From Avelusimicrobium sp963660385 (lineage in GTDB: Bacteria > Elusimicrobiota > Elusimicrobia > Elusimicrobiales > Elusimicrobiaceae): a DNA stretch of 15,131 bases. Both the position numbers and the translations under genes were made by a program. This document shows, piece after piece, positions 1 to 6,874 of the stretch (its first letter is position 1; each line of letters begins with the position of its first letter). Where the stretch lies: positions 1 to 15,131 of the forward strand of contig CAVKWQ010000041.1 in NCBI GenBank assembly GCA_963660385.1, read 5' to 3'. The notes under the pieces were generated by a model, which saw only the letters and a program-made list of their open reading frames with translations, ran no database searches and was not told the origin of the DNA.

Positions 1-96
1 AAATTTTAACAAAAAAAAAAAACGAAACAACCCCTTTATGAATAACTGCCAAACAGCAACGACAAAAACAACATTTTTGCCGTCATAAAAACGGGG
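1..96. other. A-rich intergenic sequence
   Basis: No gene is visible. The stretch is A-rich, with a run of twelve A at 10-21, and holds a small dyad (ccgt 80-83, acgg 91-94) next to a gtcat at 82-86. It may be a decayed half of the palindromic repeats that follow. Confidence 0.4.
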
Positions 97-211
97 GTCA
101 TTCTGAACTGGCGGCCCGCAGGGTTTTCAGAATCTACCTTATGGGTTGTTAAAAACAACAAGTAACAACCAACAACCCAAGTGGTAGATCCTGAACTAAA
201 TTCAGGATGAC
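97..211 (+). repeat. Palindromic repeat element, copy A
   Basis: A 115-base element starts gtcat and ends atgac. It folds into three helices: left hairpin attctga (100-106) with tcagaat (127-133); central stem ctacc (134-138) with ggtag (183-187), extended by gggttgtt (143-150) with aacaaccc (171-178); right hairpin atcctga (188-194) with tcaggat (202-208). The same order of helices occurs at 231-323 and 15017-15109 with different stem bases, so the fold rather than the sequence is shared. The design recalls the dRS3/REP class of bacterial intergenic palindromes, but family membership is not shown. Confidence 0.75.
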
Positions 212-230
212 TTCCTTTTTTTAGAAAGTC

Positions 231-323
231 GTCATTTCCGTAGGTCGTAGTCGGAAATCTGTCTTTGCTGTTGTTGTTCTCTTACGAAACGACAGATCCC
301 GGATAAAAACCTTCCGGGATGAC
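231..323 (+). repeat. Palindromic repeat element, copy B
   Basis: This 93-base element has exactly the length of the copy at 15017-15109 and matches it at 78 of 93 positions (hand count). Left hairpin: atttccg with cggaaat. Central stem: ctgtc with gacag. Right hairpin: atcccgga with tccgggat. Several differences from the other copy are paired changes that keep base pairing. On the minus strand the element is open in a frame giving FRKRTTTAKTD, nearly the peptide the copy in the pilin gene gives (FRKRTTTTKTD). Confidence 0.85.
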
Positions 324-382
324 GGCACGCTGCGCGCCGCACCTTGCAGGCCGCACCCTGCGGGCTGAGAGTTCAAAATGAC
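324..382 (-). repeat. Degenerate half copy of the palindromic repeat, inverted
   Basis: Read on the minus strand from 382, the sequence begins gtcattttgaact and continues with gcccgcagggt. This matches the left part of copy A (gtcattctgaact, then gcccgcagggt at 113-123). The remainder is GC-rich and does not keep the full three-helix fold. It looks like a diverged partial copy pointing toward the complete copies. Confidence 0.45.
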
Positions 383-388
383 TTCTCT

Positions 389-427
389 AAAAAACAGCGG
401 GGCAAGGAAATACAAATCCTTGCCCCG
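389..427 (-). terminator. Rho-independent terminator of the phosphatase-like gene
   Basis: An 11-bp perfect stem (cggggcaagga 398-408 with tccttgccccg 417-427) has an 8-base loop. On the minus strand it is followed by a T run (ctgttttttag). It lies 23 bases past the stop codon at 450. Confidence 0.85.
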
Positions 428-449
428 TTACTGCTCTTTCAAAAATGTC

Positions 450-1664
450 TTATAAGTAAATTTCTAACGTGTCCAGCAGTTTGCCGTTTTCGTTATAGGC
501 CTTTAAGGTCAGTTTGCGGTCCACCACTTTTACGGAAGCAAAATGCCGCGCCGCCACAAAGCGCGCCGTGGAAGAATCCCCGTGTTCGCGTTTGGTGGGG
601 GCAGGCGCCGCCGTACCCAAGGTTACATATGTTACCCCGCGCGCAGACGGTTCGCCGCGGTACATTGGGAAGGTGCGTTCATAGTCCGCATCGCCGCCCT
701 GGATAACCAAATCCACGCGGTAATCTTCAAAAATTTTGCCCCAAGCGGCAAATACTTCGTTGCGGCTGCCGCGGGCGCCCGTAGAATACGCAGGGGCGTT
801 CATTACTACGATTTTCCACTTTTCCCCCGCCGTAGCCAAGGTGGTTTTCAGCCAATCGGTCTGCGCCGATTTCTCGCCGATTTCCGGCGCCCACACGGCC
901 CCTTCGGCCACATTGGTATCCAAAAATAAAAAGCGCACATTGGCCGTATCAAACGAATAATATTTCGGCGTGGCCTTGCTCCAAGTCATATCGTGGAAGC
1001 GGGTGTAATTGGTGCGCAAAAAGGCCTTGCTGTCGCGGCTATCGAGGTTGGGACCGTATTCATTGGGCCCAAGCGCCACAAAAAGCGGATTTTTGGCTAG
1101 TACCTCTTTAAACGGAGTGAAGAACTCCCGGTCCGCATCCGCATTTAAGCCAGACGCGGTAATATTACCCGTATGAATTAAAAAGTCGCTCTTTTCCTTT
1201 ACCATTAACCCAGCCAACGCTTCGCGTGCGCGGGCGGCTTCGTCCACCGGGTCCGGGTTTTCCTCGGTCGGTTCCGGCGCGGCGGCGCCCGTTTGCCCCA
1301 ACACTAAAAAGTTTACCACCTTTCTTTCGGCCGAAAATAACGTGCGGAAAGAGCCCTCTATGGGCTCCTGTACGCCATCGCCCGCCGTGTTATTTACATA
1401 CAAACGGTAGCAAAAATCTTGGTTGGGCACGAGGCCGTACAGCACGGCTTTATGTGCAGTGCCCTCGGGGGTAACCGTCATAATTTGGTTACAGCGCGGC
1501 GCGGGGCCGTACTCCAACCACGACGGGGTAGCCATATCCGTCTGCCATTTTAAAATCATTGTGGTTTGGGTCGGGTCCTCAATGTACGGACCGCGGACCA
1601 CTTGGGCCGCCTGCGCAAAAACGGCGGCAAAAAGAATCAAAAATAAGGGAAAAATTTTCTTCAT
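450..1664 (-). CDS. Exported purple-acid-phosphatase-like protein, probably catalytically dead
   Basis: The 404-residue protein has a signal peptide (residues 1-20, FAQA then A). An N-terminal fibronectin-III-like domain follows (about 21-110, VRGPYIEDPTQTTMILKW), then a calcineurin-like metallophosphoesterase fold, the arrangement of purple acid phosphatases. The five metal-binding blocks can be located but their ligands are replaced: GQTG at 123-126 (usual GDxG), HTGN at 164-167 (usual GD), GPNE at 199-202 (usual GNHE), MNAP at 288-291 (usual HHPP), GGDADYER at 323-330 (usual GHxHxYER). It is therefore probably a non-catalytic binding or structural protein in the periplasm. I chose the ATG at 1664 because the signal peptide begins there; a longer frame to 1718 would bury it. 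No ribosome binding site is visible; TAGAAT lies 7 bases before the ATG. Confidence 0.8.
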   Translation of the reverse strand: MKKIFPLFLILFAAVFAQAAQVVRGPYIEDPTQTTMILKWQTDMATPSWLEYGPAPRCNQIMTVTPEGTAHKAVLYGLVPNQDFCYRLYVNNTAGDGVQEPIEGSFRTLFSAERKVVNFLVLGQTGAAAPEPTEENPDPVDEAARAREALAGLMVKEKSDFLIHTGNITASGLNADADREFFTPFKEVLAKNPLFVALGPNEYGPNLDSRDSKAFLRTNYTRFHDMTWSKATPKYYSFDTANVRFLFLDTNVAEGAVWAPEIGEKSAQTDWLKTTLATAGEKWKIVVMNAPAYSTGARGSRNEVFAAWGKIFEDYRVDLVIQGGDADYERTFPMYRGEPSARGVTYVTLGTAAPAPTKREHGDSSTARFVAARHFASVKVVDRKLTLKAYNENGKLLDTLEIYL

Positions 1665-1671
1665 ATTTTTT

Positions 1672-1677
1672 ATTCTA
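1672..1677 (-). promoter_or_regulatory. Possible -10 box giving a leaderless mRNA
   Basis: On the minus strand TAGAAT is followed by 7 A/T bases and then the ATG at 1664. No Shine-Dalgarno sequence is present. No good -35 box is seen. Confidence 0.35.
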
Positions 1678-1747
1678 CCAAATAAAGCGGCCCCGTATAG
1701 TGAAAAAACATACCGCAACTGCTTTAAATTTGGTTAAATGGGAGTAT

Positions 1748-2626
1748 ATGAAAAAACTCACTTTATTTATTACCTTGCTGTTGCTTTCTTCCGCCGCTTT
1801 ACAGGCCCGCACCGTAGATGTGTCGGCCGCGTATATCGGCGCATCGCATTTTGACCAAGCCCGCGTAAGCGCGGTAGCCGCGTGGAGTTTAAACGTACTG
1901 GCCGGGGTGGAAGCCAAATATGTAAAAGAGGACGGCTTTAAAGACCCGGTTTATTCCGTCAATTTGCCCGTAGAACTGGACTTTGACTATTTGAAATTGG
2001 ACTTAAAACCCTTCTACTATTTTAAGAACAAAAGCAAAGACAAAAACTTTCAGGATTCCTCCGCCTACGGCGTTTCGGCCCGCCTGATTATGACGTTAGA
2101 GGACGACACCGTAAACGACTTATACACGCACGCCTATTTAGGTGCTTCGTTTGCCCGCCAAAAAGGCACCTTGGCGTATTCGGACGGAACCCTGTCTAAT
2201 GAGGATTACACCCAATTTGCCTATACCTTGGGCCTTACTAAAAATTTCTTCCGCCGCTTTGGCTTTGAAGCCGCCGGAACGGTTTTCCAATATCCAAACG
2301 GCATTGACGGCGTAAAAGCCTTCCGCGGCATTATGGACCAGCAGGAATTAGCCTCCACGCAAACCTATGATGTGGTGCACGATTTGGGCAAATATGCCTT
2401 GGGCACTCGTCTGACGTGGATGTGGCCGGACCAGCAGTCCTCGCTTTATTTAGGTTACCGCTATGGGGAATTTTACACGGCGGACCCGGAGCACTCTTTT
2501 ATCGCGGGCAACACCTTTGCCATTACGCGGGACGTACACGCCGACTTGGCCTATAACCACGTCCGCACCGTCCATAACGAAAATAAACGCGATATTTTAT
2601 ACGTCCGCCTGGTGGCCTCGTTCTAG
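1748..2626 (+). CDS. Outer-membrane beta-barrel-like protein
   Basis: The 292-residue protein has a signal peptide (MKKLTLFITLLLLSSAALQA, residues 1-20). The rest is rich in alternating aromatic and polar strands (for example LKPFYYF, SLYLGYRYGEFY), has no hydrophobic helix after the signal, and ends in Phe (YVRLVASF), as many outer-membrane barrels do. I do not recognise a named family and the substrate is unknown. The frame is open upstream to 1559, but the ATG at 1748 has the signal peptide and a GGGAG at 1740-1744, only 3 bases away, so this start is preferred. It is the first gene of an apparent four-gene operon; the histidine kinase gene starts 9 bases after its stop. Confidence 0.7.
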   Translation: MKKLTLFITLLLLSSAALQARTVDVSAAYIGASHFDQARVSAVAAWSLNVLAGVEAKYVKEDGFKDPVYSVNLPVELDFDYLKLDLKPFYYFKNKSKDKNFQDSSAYGVSARLIMTLEDDTVNDLYTHAYLGASFARQKGTLAYSDGTLSNEDYTQFAYTLGLTKNFFRRFGFEAAGTVFQYPNGIDGVKAFRGIMDQQELASTQTYDVVHDLGKYALGTRLTWMWPDQQSSLYLGYRYGEFYTADPEHSFIAGNTFAITRDVHADLAYNHVRTVHNENKRDILYVRLVASF

Positions 2627-2635
2627 GGGAAAGAT

Positions 2636-3388
2636 ATGAGCGAAGAAGAAAATGTGTCCATTAACGCACGGGCGCTGACATTAATTTCCCATAAATTAAA
2701 AACGCCGCTTTCCATTATCAACGGCTATTCGGAGGCTATTTTGTCCCAAGCCGGGAAGGAAAAATTTTCCCCCTTTACCTCCAAGGCGTTGGAGGAAATT
2801 AACAAGCAGGGCGGGAAAATGTCCCAACTGGTGGATAAATTGCTGTCGTTTAACAAAGTAATTACCGCCCAGCACGAGGGGATGGAAAAGCAATCCGTTT
2901 TATTAAAGCCGCTTATTAAGGAGTGCGCCGCCAAGGCCATTACGCTGGAAGAGGAACTGGCGTTACCCGTCAGCCCGCAAGAGGACGGCTCCGTCAAGCG
3001 TGGCACTTTTGTAGAGATTGACTGCCCGGAGCGGTTAAGCGTTACCGCCAACGAAGAAATGCTGCGCCTGTGCGTGCAAGAACTTTTGGCAAACGCCATT
3101 AAATTTAACAACAAAATGGAAAAAATTATTAAGGTGCAATGCGCCAATCACGGCGACAGCATTTCCCTTTCCGTGCGCGATTACGGCGCCGGGATCCGCC
3201 CGCAGGACGTAAACCGCATTTTTGAACCGTTTTACCAAGTGGATGATTTCTTTACGGGGCAAATCAGCGGTTGGGGGCTTGGGCTGGCGATGGTCAAACG
3301 CATTTTGGACCTGCACAACGGGTCTATTAGCGTAGTGTCCGACAGGGGGCTAGGCTCTATTTTTACCATTAATTTCCCGGTATTATGA
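2636..3388 (+). CDS. Soluble sensor-less histidine kinase
   Basis: The 250-residue protein is the transmitter core of a two-component histidine kinase with no membrane segment and no recognisable sensor domain. The dimerisation/phosphoacceptor helix carries His19 in SHKLKTPL. The ATP-binding domain has the N box (QELLANAIKFN, Asn153), G1 box (DYGAGI 182-187), F box (IFEPFYQ 195-201) and G2 box (GWGLGLAM 212-219), all intact. Oddly, the acidic residue that normally follows the phosphoacceptor His is Lys20. The start has a good AGGGGAAAG ribosome binding site. The stop overlaps the next start as ATGA, so translation is probably coupled. No response regulator gene is adjacent. Input presumably comes from a partner protein, possibly the coupled small protein; that is inference. 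Confidence 0.9.
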   Translation: MSEEENVSINARALTLISHKLKTPLSIINGYSEAILSQAGKEKFSPFTSKALEEINKQGGKMSQLVDKLLSFNKVITAQHEGMEKQSVLLKPLIKECAAKAITLEEELALPVSPQEDGSVKRGTFVEIDCPERLSVTANEEMLRLCVQELLANAIKFNNKMEKIIKVQCANHGDSISLSVRDYGAGIRPQDVNRIFEPFYQVDDFFTGQISGWGLGLAMVKRILDLHNGSISVVSDRGLGSIFTINFPVL

Positions 3389-3906
3389 CTTGTGAAGAAT
3401 TATTAACCAACATTTCGCTCCAATGCGACCTCTTGCGCGACGAAATTGCCGCCGCCGCACAGTCCTTGCGCGAATTTAACCGCCGTTTGGAACAAATTTT
3501 ACAGCAACTGCGCAAGAATATAGATGTGCGCGACGGGGACTTTGCCGCCCAGTTTAACGCTTATTGCTTGGATTTCCGCAAGCAATTAGATGACCGGGAA
3601 CCCTTTTGGACGCAGGCCCGTGCCGCCGCCCGCCAATGCAAGGACAGCGATTGGACCGCCGACTTGGCCTTGGCTGCCAAGGGCTTAAACAGCCGCGCCA
3701 AAACACTTTCCCGCGCGTGCGACGAACTGACAACCGTCTACGATTTATTCGCTAAAAACTATAAAAATTTTACGGCCGCCAAATTAAATGTTTGGCTGCT
3801 GACCGCCTGCCAAAGTGATGTGGAAGCCTTGACGGGAAAAATTTTATTTTTGGCGCGGGAAATAGCCAAAAAAACAGAAAAAAACCGGGGGCATAATGCG
3901 TTCTGA
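3385..3906 (+). CDS. Hypothetical small helical cytoplasmic protein
   Basis: The 173-residue protein has no signal peptide or membrane segment. Its composition and heptad-like spacing (LREFNRRLEQILQQLRKNI, residues 28-46) indicate a mostly alpha-helical, partly coiled-coil protein. I do not recognise a family. Its start overlaps the kinase stop (ATGA), and its stop lies inside the permease gene (11-base overlap), so it is tightly locked between the two. That position suggests it works with the kinase, perhaps as an adaptor or sensor, but nothing in the sequence proves this. Confidence 0.7.
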   Translation: MTCEELLTNISLQCDLLRDEIAAAAQSLREFNRRLEQILQQLRKNIDVRDGDFAAQFNAYCLDFRKQLDDREPFWTQARAAARQCKDSDWTADLALAAKGLNSRAKTLSRACDELTTVYDLFAKNYKNFTAAKLNVWLLTACQSDVEALTGKILFLAREIAKKTEKNRGHNAF

Positions 3907-4915
3907 TAAACCGATTTATTACTATTTAAAAGCCAGCGCCGTCTGCCTGACGATTATCGCCGCAGGCGTGGTAACGGCGTTTTTGGTCTATACCAAGGCG
4001 CTGTTAATTCCGCTGGTTATTTCGGTTTTTCTCTACACTATTTTGACCCAAATCACGCTTTTTTTAAAGCATAAATTTTCCTTTCCCTCGTGGCTTGCGC
4101 TGACGGTTTCCATTGTACTGTGTGCGGCCTTTTTTGCAGGCGTTATTTTGTTTACCGTCAACTCCGTGGGCGGATTTTTAAAGGGGGCGGAAGTCTATCG
4201 CCAAAACCTGATTGATACCATTACGGACATTACGTCCCGCCTGCACCAGCACGGCATTACGCTGGACCAAAAATTTATTGAAACCTACCTGCGCGATTTG
4301 CCCCTCTTCAACTGGCTTAAAAATTTCGGCAGTAAGGTTTTTAGTTTAGTGTCCAACACCACGCTGATTATTTTGTTTATGACGTTTTTTCTGCTTGGGA
4401 GCAAAAAGGCTCCGCCCATTACCAACCCGGCCATTAAAGAAATGCTGTCCAATGTGTCCGTGTATTTGTCGGTTAAATTGGTGGCGTCTTTGGGCACGGG
4501 ATTTATTGCGGCGGCTATTTTGTTTGGCTTTCAGGTAAAACTGGCCGCGCTGTTTGCGCTGTTTGTCTTTTTACTTAATTTTATCCCCAGTGTGGGGTCC
4601 ATTGTGGCGGTTTTACTGCCTACCCCGGTGCTGTTTTTGCAATACGGGCTAGGGCCGCAGTTCTTTTTGGTGGTGGGTTTATTATCGGCCACCGAGTTTG
4701 TTATCGGCAACTTATTGGAGCCGCGCTTTTTGGGTGAAGGGATGGACCTGCACCCGGCGGCTATTGTGGCTTCCCTTATCTTTTGGTCTTTGGTGTGGGG
4801 CGTGCCCGGGGCTTTTTTGTCCGTGCCGATTACGGCCTCTATTAAAATTGTATTAAGCAAAATCAAGCATACGCGCCCCGTAGCCGAGTTTTTGGCGGGC
4901 AGGCTGCCCCATTAA
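3896..4915 (+). CDS. AI-2E family transporter (permease)
   Basis: The 339-residue polytopic inner-membrane protein matches the AI-2E transporter family (YdiK/PerM/TqsA-like). N-terminal hydrophobic segments lie near 12-32, 36-52 and 66-90. A soluble helical region follows (about 95-145), then the conserved C-terminal half with LLNFIPSVGS (226-235), GNLLEPRFLGEGMDLHP (271-287) and WGVPGAFLSVP (301-311). Family members export diverse small molecules or ions; despite the name, autoinducer-2 transport should not be assumed. The start overlaps the previous gene by 11 bases, with CGGGGG shortly upstream. It is the last gene of the operon. Confidence 0.9.
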   Translation: MRSDKPIYYYLKASAVCLTIIAAGVVTAFLVYTKALLIPLVISVFLYTILTQITLFLKHKFSFPSWLALTVSIVLCAAFFAGVILFTVNSVGGFLKGAEVYRQNLIDTITDITSRLHQHGITLDQKFIETYLRDLPLFNWLKNFGSKVFSLVSNTTLIILFMTFFLLGSKKAPPITNPAIKEMLSNVSVYLSVKLVASLGTGFIAAAILFGFQVKLAALFALFVFLLNFIPSVGSIVAVLLPTPVLFLQYGLGPQFFLVVGLLSATEFVIGNLLEPRFLGEGMDLHPAAIVASLIFWSLVWGVPGAFLSVPITASIKIVLSKIKHTRPVAEFLAGRLPH

Positions 4916-4940
4916 TCTAAATTAAAAAACGCTTTAATTT

Positions 4941-4980
4941 GCCCCGGTTTTATGCCAAGCATAGGCCCGGGGCTATTTTA
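4941..4980 (+). terminator. Terminator hairpin after the permease gene
   Basis: The stem gccccgg (4941-4947) pairs with ccggggc (4967-4973), with an inner tatg/cata stem, and is followed by tatttta. The T run is short, so it may be a weak terminator backed up by the one at 5009-5043. Confidence 0.5.
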
Positions 4981-5008
4981 TGGGCAAGACCTTTTAATAA
5001 GGGCACAC

Positions 5009-5045
5009 AAAAAAACCGCCCCCAAGTTACAGAGGCGGTTTTTAC
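5009..5045. terminator. Bidirectional terminator between convergent operons
   Basis: The stem aaaaaccgcc (5011-5020) pairs with ggcggttttt (5034-5043), giving an A run on one side and a T run on the other. It can end both the plus operon (stop 4915) and the minus operon (stop 5061). Confidence 0.85.
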
Positions 5046-5060
5046 AAGATAAGATGTTAC

Positions 5061-5567
5061 TTATTTAGCGGGAGTGGCCAAATCGCGGCGGACTTTATCA
5101 AACAAGTTGCTCTTGGTCGCACGCTGCAAGAAGGCTTCCCACTCTTCGGGCGTCAATTCAAAATCGTCCATTACCTGATAGGAAATTTCCTTAGCCGTGT
5201 CCTTGGTCGCTTTTTTGGACTGGGCGTATTCGTTTTCCAGTTCCACATAGCGGCTGGCAACTGCGTAGTCAATATCCTCTTGGGAATATTCCTCGCCTGC
5301 GTTATCCTTTACCAAAGAATTGGTATCGGTAATGCCTTCTACCTTTTGCTCTTTGTTCGCGGACTTATCAAGCGGCTGGTCGCCGGACGGGGTGAACATT
5401 TCGCTATGGTCGGCGGTAGCGGCCGGCAAGTCAATGCGCGGCTCGGTATCGGGCGAATTGGTTACGCGTCCCATCATCAGGTTGGAACACGCGCTGGGGT
5501 TTACAATAAAGTAAATACTTAAAATAATAAAAACCAAAATGGCTGCTTTGAGAAAAATTTTAAGCAC
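5061..5567 (-). CDS. Hypothetical membrane-anchored periplasmic protein
   Basis: The 168-residue protein has one N-terminal hydrophobic segment (about 4-22, KIFLKAAILVFIILSIYFI) that acts as an uncleaved anchor or signal. An acidic, disordered-looking linker (about 35-95) follows, then a charged helical C-terminal part (ELTPEEWEAFLQRA 137-150). No family is recognised. NPSAC at 23-27 is not a convincing lipobox. The start is GTG, supported by a strong AGGAGG (5573-5578) five bases upstream. It is the last gene of the long minus operon; the previous gene ends 27 bases upstream. Confidence 0.7.
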   Translation of the reverse strand: MLKIFLKAAILVFIILSIYFIVNPSACSNLMMGRVTNSPDTEPRIDLPAATADHSEMFTPSGDQPLDKSANKEQKVEGITDTNSLVKDNAGEEYSQEDIDYAVASRYVELENEYAQSKKATKDTAKEISYQVMDDFELTPEEWEAFLQRATKSNLFDKVRRDLATPAK

Positions 5568-5594
5568 AAAGACCTCCTATTCCCTTATAGAATA

Positions 5595-6167
5595 CTAAAT
5601 TTTCCCCTGTTTTTTCACGTTTTTTTGTAAATCGGCCCCTTGCAACTGCTTTACACTTTCAATAAATTGCGGGTTAGTAAAGATTTGCTGTACCGTTTTG
5701 GCAAATTCGGGGTTCTTCATACTCTCCGCCACCACCTGCCCCACTTGCGGATTTTCCTGCAAAATTTGGGCAAGCCCGTCCCCGCTAAGAACACCCAAAT
5801 TGTCCACTTTTCCTTGCGTGGCTTGGGATAAAGCACGGTTAAATTGTTGCAAATTAGGGTCGTCCTTGTAATCGTCTAAAATAGACACAATGGTATCCTG
5901 GGCCTGTTGGACTTTTTGCTCCTCGGTTAAAGGAGCGTCCTCCAAATACACGTCTTCCGGCGCGGGCTCAAAGGCCACCGGGTAACTGACGGGCTCAGCC
6001 TGCGGAGCCGCCAGCGACACGGGCACATTTTGAAAGGAAAACGACGACACCGCCGCCGCTTCCCGCTCGGCTACCTTGCGTTCGTACACTTGGTAAACGC
6101 GGGCCGCGCCCATATACAGGAGCGCGGCCGCCATTATCGCTATTAAAGCGTAACTGGTTTTGGACAT
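5595..6167 (-). CDS. Membrane-anchored protein with 13-residue Asn-Pro repeats
   Basis: The 190-residue protein has an N-terminal membrane anchor (about 5-24), a Pro/Ala/Glu-rich linker (40-80), and a helical C-terminal half. There, Asn-Pro recurs at 139-140, 152-153 and 165-166, exactly 13 residues apart (ENPQVGQVV, KNPEFAKTV, TNPQFIESV); a related DPNLQQF sits at 103-109. The pattern recalls the NP repeats of STI1-type chaperone-binding modules, but I cannot confirm homology. The ATG overlaps the stop of the FKBP gene by one base (TAATG), so the two are translationally coupled, and a role beside the isomerase in the periplasm is plausible. Confidence 0.7.
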   Translation of the reverse strand: MSKTSYALIAIMAAALLYMGAARVYQVYERKVAEREAAAVSSFSFQNVPVSLAAPQAEPVSYPVAFEPAPEDVYLEDAPLTEEQKVQQAQDTIVSILDDYKDDPNLQQFNRALSQATQGKVDNLGVLSGDGLAQILQENPQVGQVVAESMKNPEFAKTVQQIFTNPQFIESVKQLQGADLQKNVKKQGKI

Positions 6168-6865
6168 TATTCCATATCCAACAGTTCAATATCAAACACC
6201 AACGCCGAGTTGGCCGGGATTTGGCCCACCGGGCGGTTGCCGTAAGCGGTATCTGCGGGGCAGACAACCTTGGCGCGCGCACCGGGCTTCATTTGTTGGA
6301 CGGCTTTCGTCCAGCACGGAATTACATCGGTAAGGCGCGTTTGGAAGGCTTCGCCGCGGTCGCGGGAACTGTCAAATTTCGTACCGTCAATCAAGGTTCC
6401 CGTATAGTGAACCTTTACGGTGCTGTCGGCCTTGGGCGTTTTGCCCTTGCCCGCGCGGGTGAGTTTCATCATCGCGCCGTTATCCAAGGTTTTTACGCCC
6501 TTTTCCTTTTGGAAATTTTCCATATATTCCTGCTGGGCCACTTGGCGCTTGGCGGAAATGGTTTTGGCGTCATCTTGGTATTTTTGGATGATTTGCGGTT
6601 TGTACTTTTCCAAGTCCGTTTGCGCTTGTTTGTTAAGCAAACTGTCGCGCATCCCTTGGGAAAGGGCTTTATAATCGTCCTCGTTATCCAAAATTAACTG
6701 GCGTTTTAAATTATCCCCCAACAAAAACCCGAGCGAGTAGAGCATTTTGTTGCGTTCGGCCGGGTCCTCCACCTTGGCGGTATCAGCCGGTTTATCGGCC
6801 GCCGCCTGCTGCGCCAAAGCCAGCAACGGCGCACATAATAAAACGAATACTAACAGTTTTTTCAT
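6167..6865 (-). CDS. FKBP-type peptidyl-prolyl cis-trans isomerase, Mip/FkpA-like
   Basis: The 232-residue protein has a signal peptide (MKKLLVFVLLCAPLLALA, 1-18). An N-terminal helical dimerisation domain (about 36-120, MLYSLGFLLGDNLKRQ) precedes an FKBP domain (about 125-232), as in Mip and FkpA. Active-site residues are present: Tyr154 and Asp165 (VHYTGTL, KFDSS), Val181-Ile182, Trp185, Tyr208 and Phe224. The Gly that normally precedes the core Trp (VIxGW) is Cys184 here, and Cys202 lies in the following strand, so a disulfide or metal-sensitive pair is possible. It should catalyse proline isomerisation and act as a chaperone in the periplasm. Start: ATG with AGGAGA six bases upstream. It lies 9 bases after the LPP20-like gene. 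Confidence 0.9.
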   Translation of the reverse strand: MKKLLVFVLLCAPLLALAQQAAADKPADTAKVEDPAERNKMLYSLGFLLGDNLKRQLILDNEDDYKALSQGMRDSLLNKQAQTDLEKYKPQIIQKYQDDAKTISAKRQVAQQEYMENFQKEKGVKTLDNGAMMKLTRAGKGKTPKADSTVKVHYTGTLIDGTKFDSSRDRGEAFQTRLTDVIPCWTKAVQQMKPGARAKVVCPADTAYGNRPVGQIPANSALVFDIELLDME

Positions 6866-6874
6866 TGTTATCTC

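Noticed and set aside
1..384. CRISPR array at the left end
   Set aside because: The repeats are palindromic, of unequal length (115 and 93 bases) and lack regular spacers; no cas gene is present.
221..415. Small minus-strand open frame through palindromic copy B
   Set aside because: It is open because the repeat lacks stops in that frame, as in the pilin gene. No start context or independent evidence of translation, and it runs through the terminator at 389-427.
344..929. Plus-strand open frames opposite the phosphatase-like gene
   Set aside because: Arg/Pro-rich products with no recognisable motif, overlapping a gene with a signal peptide, fold motifs and terminator on the other strand.
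1559..1747. Longer N-terminus for the outer-membrane protein
   Set aside because: The extension is Lys/Arg-rich, overlaps the divergent gene start, and would place the signal peptide internally.
3896..4915. Assigning autoinducer-2 export (quorum sensing) to the permease
   Set aside because: The family name is historical and members carry varied substrates; nothing nearby points to autoinducer-2 synthesis or sensing.
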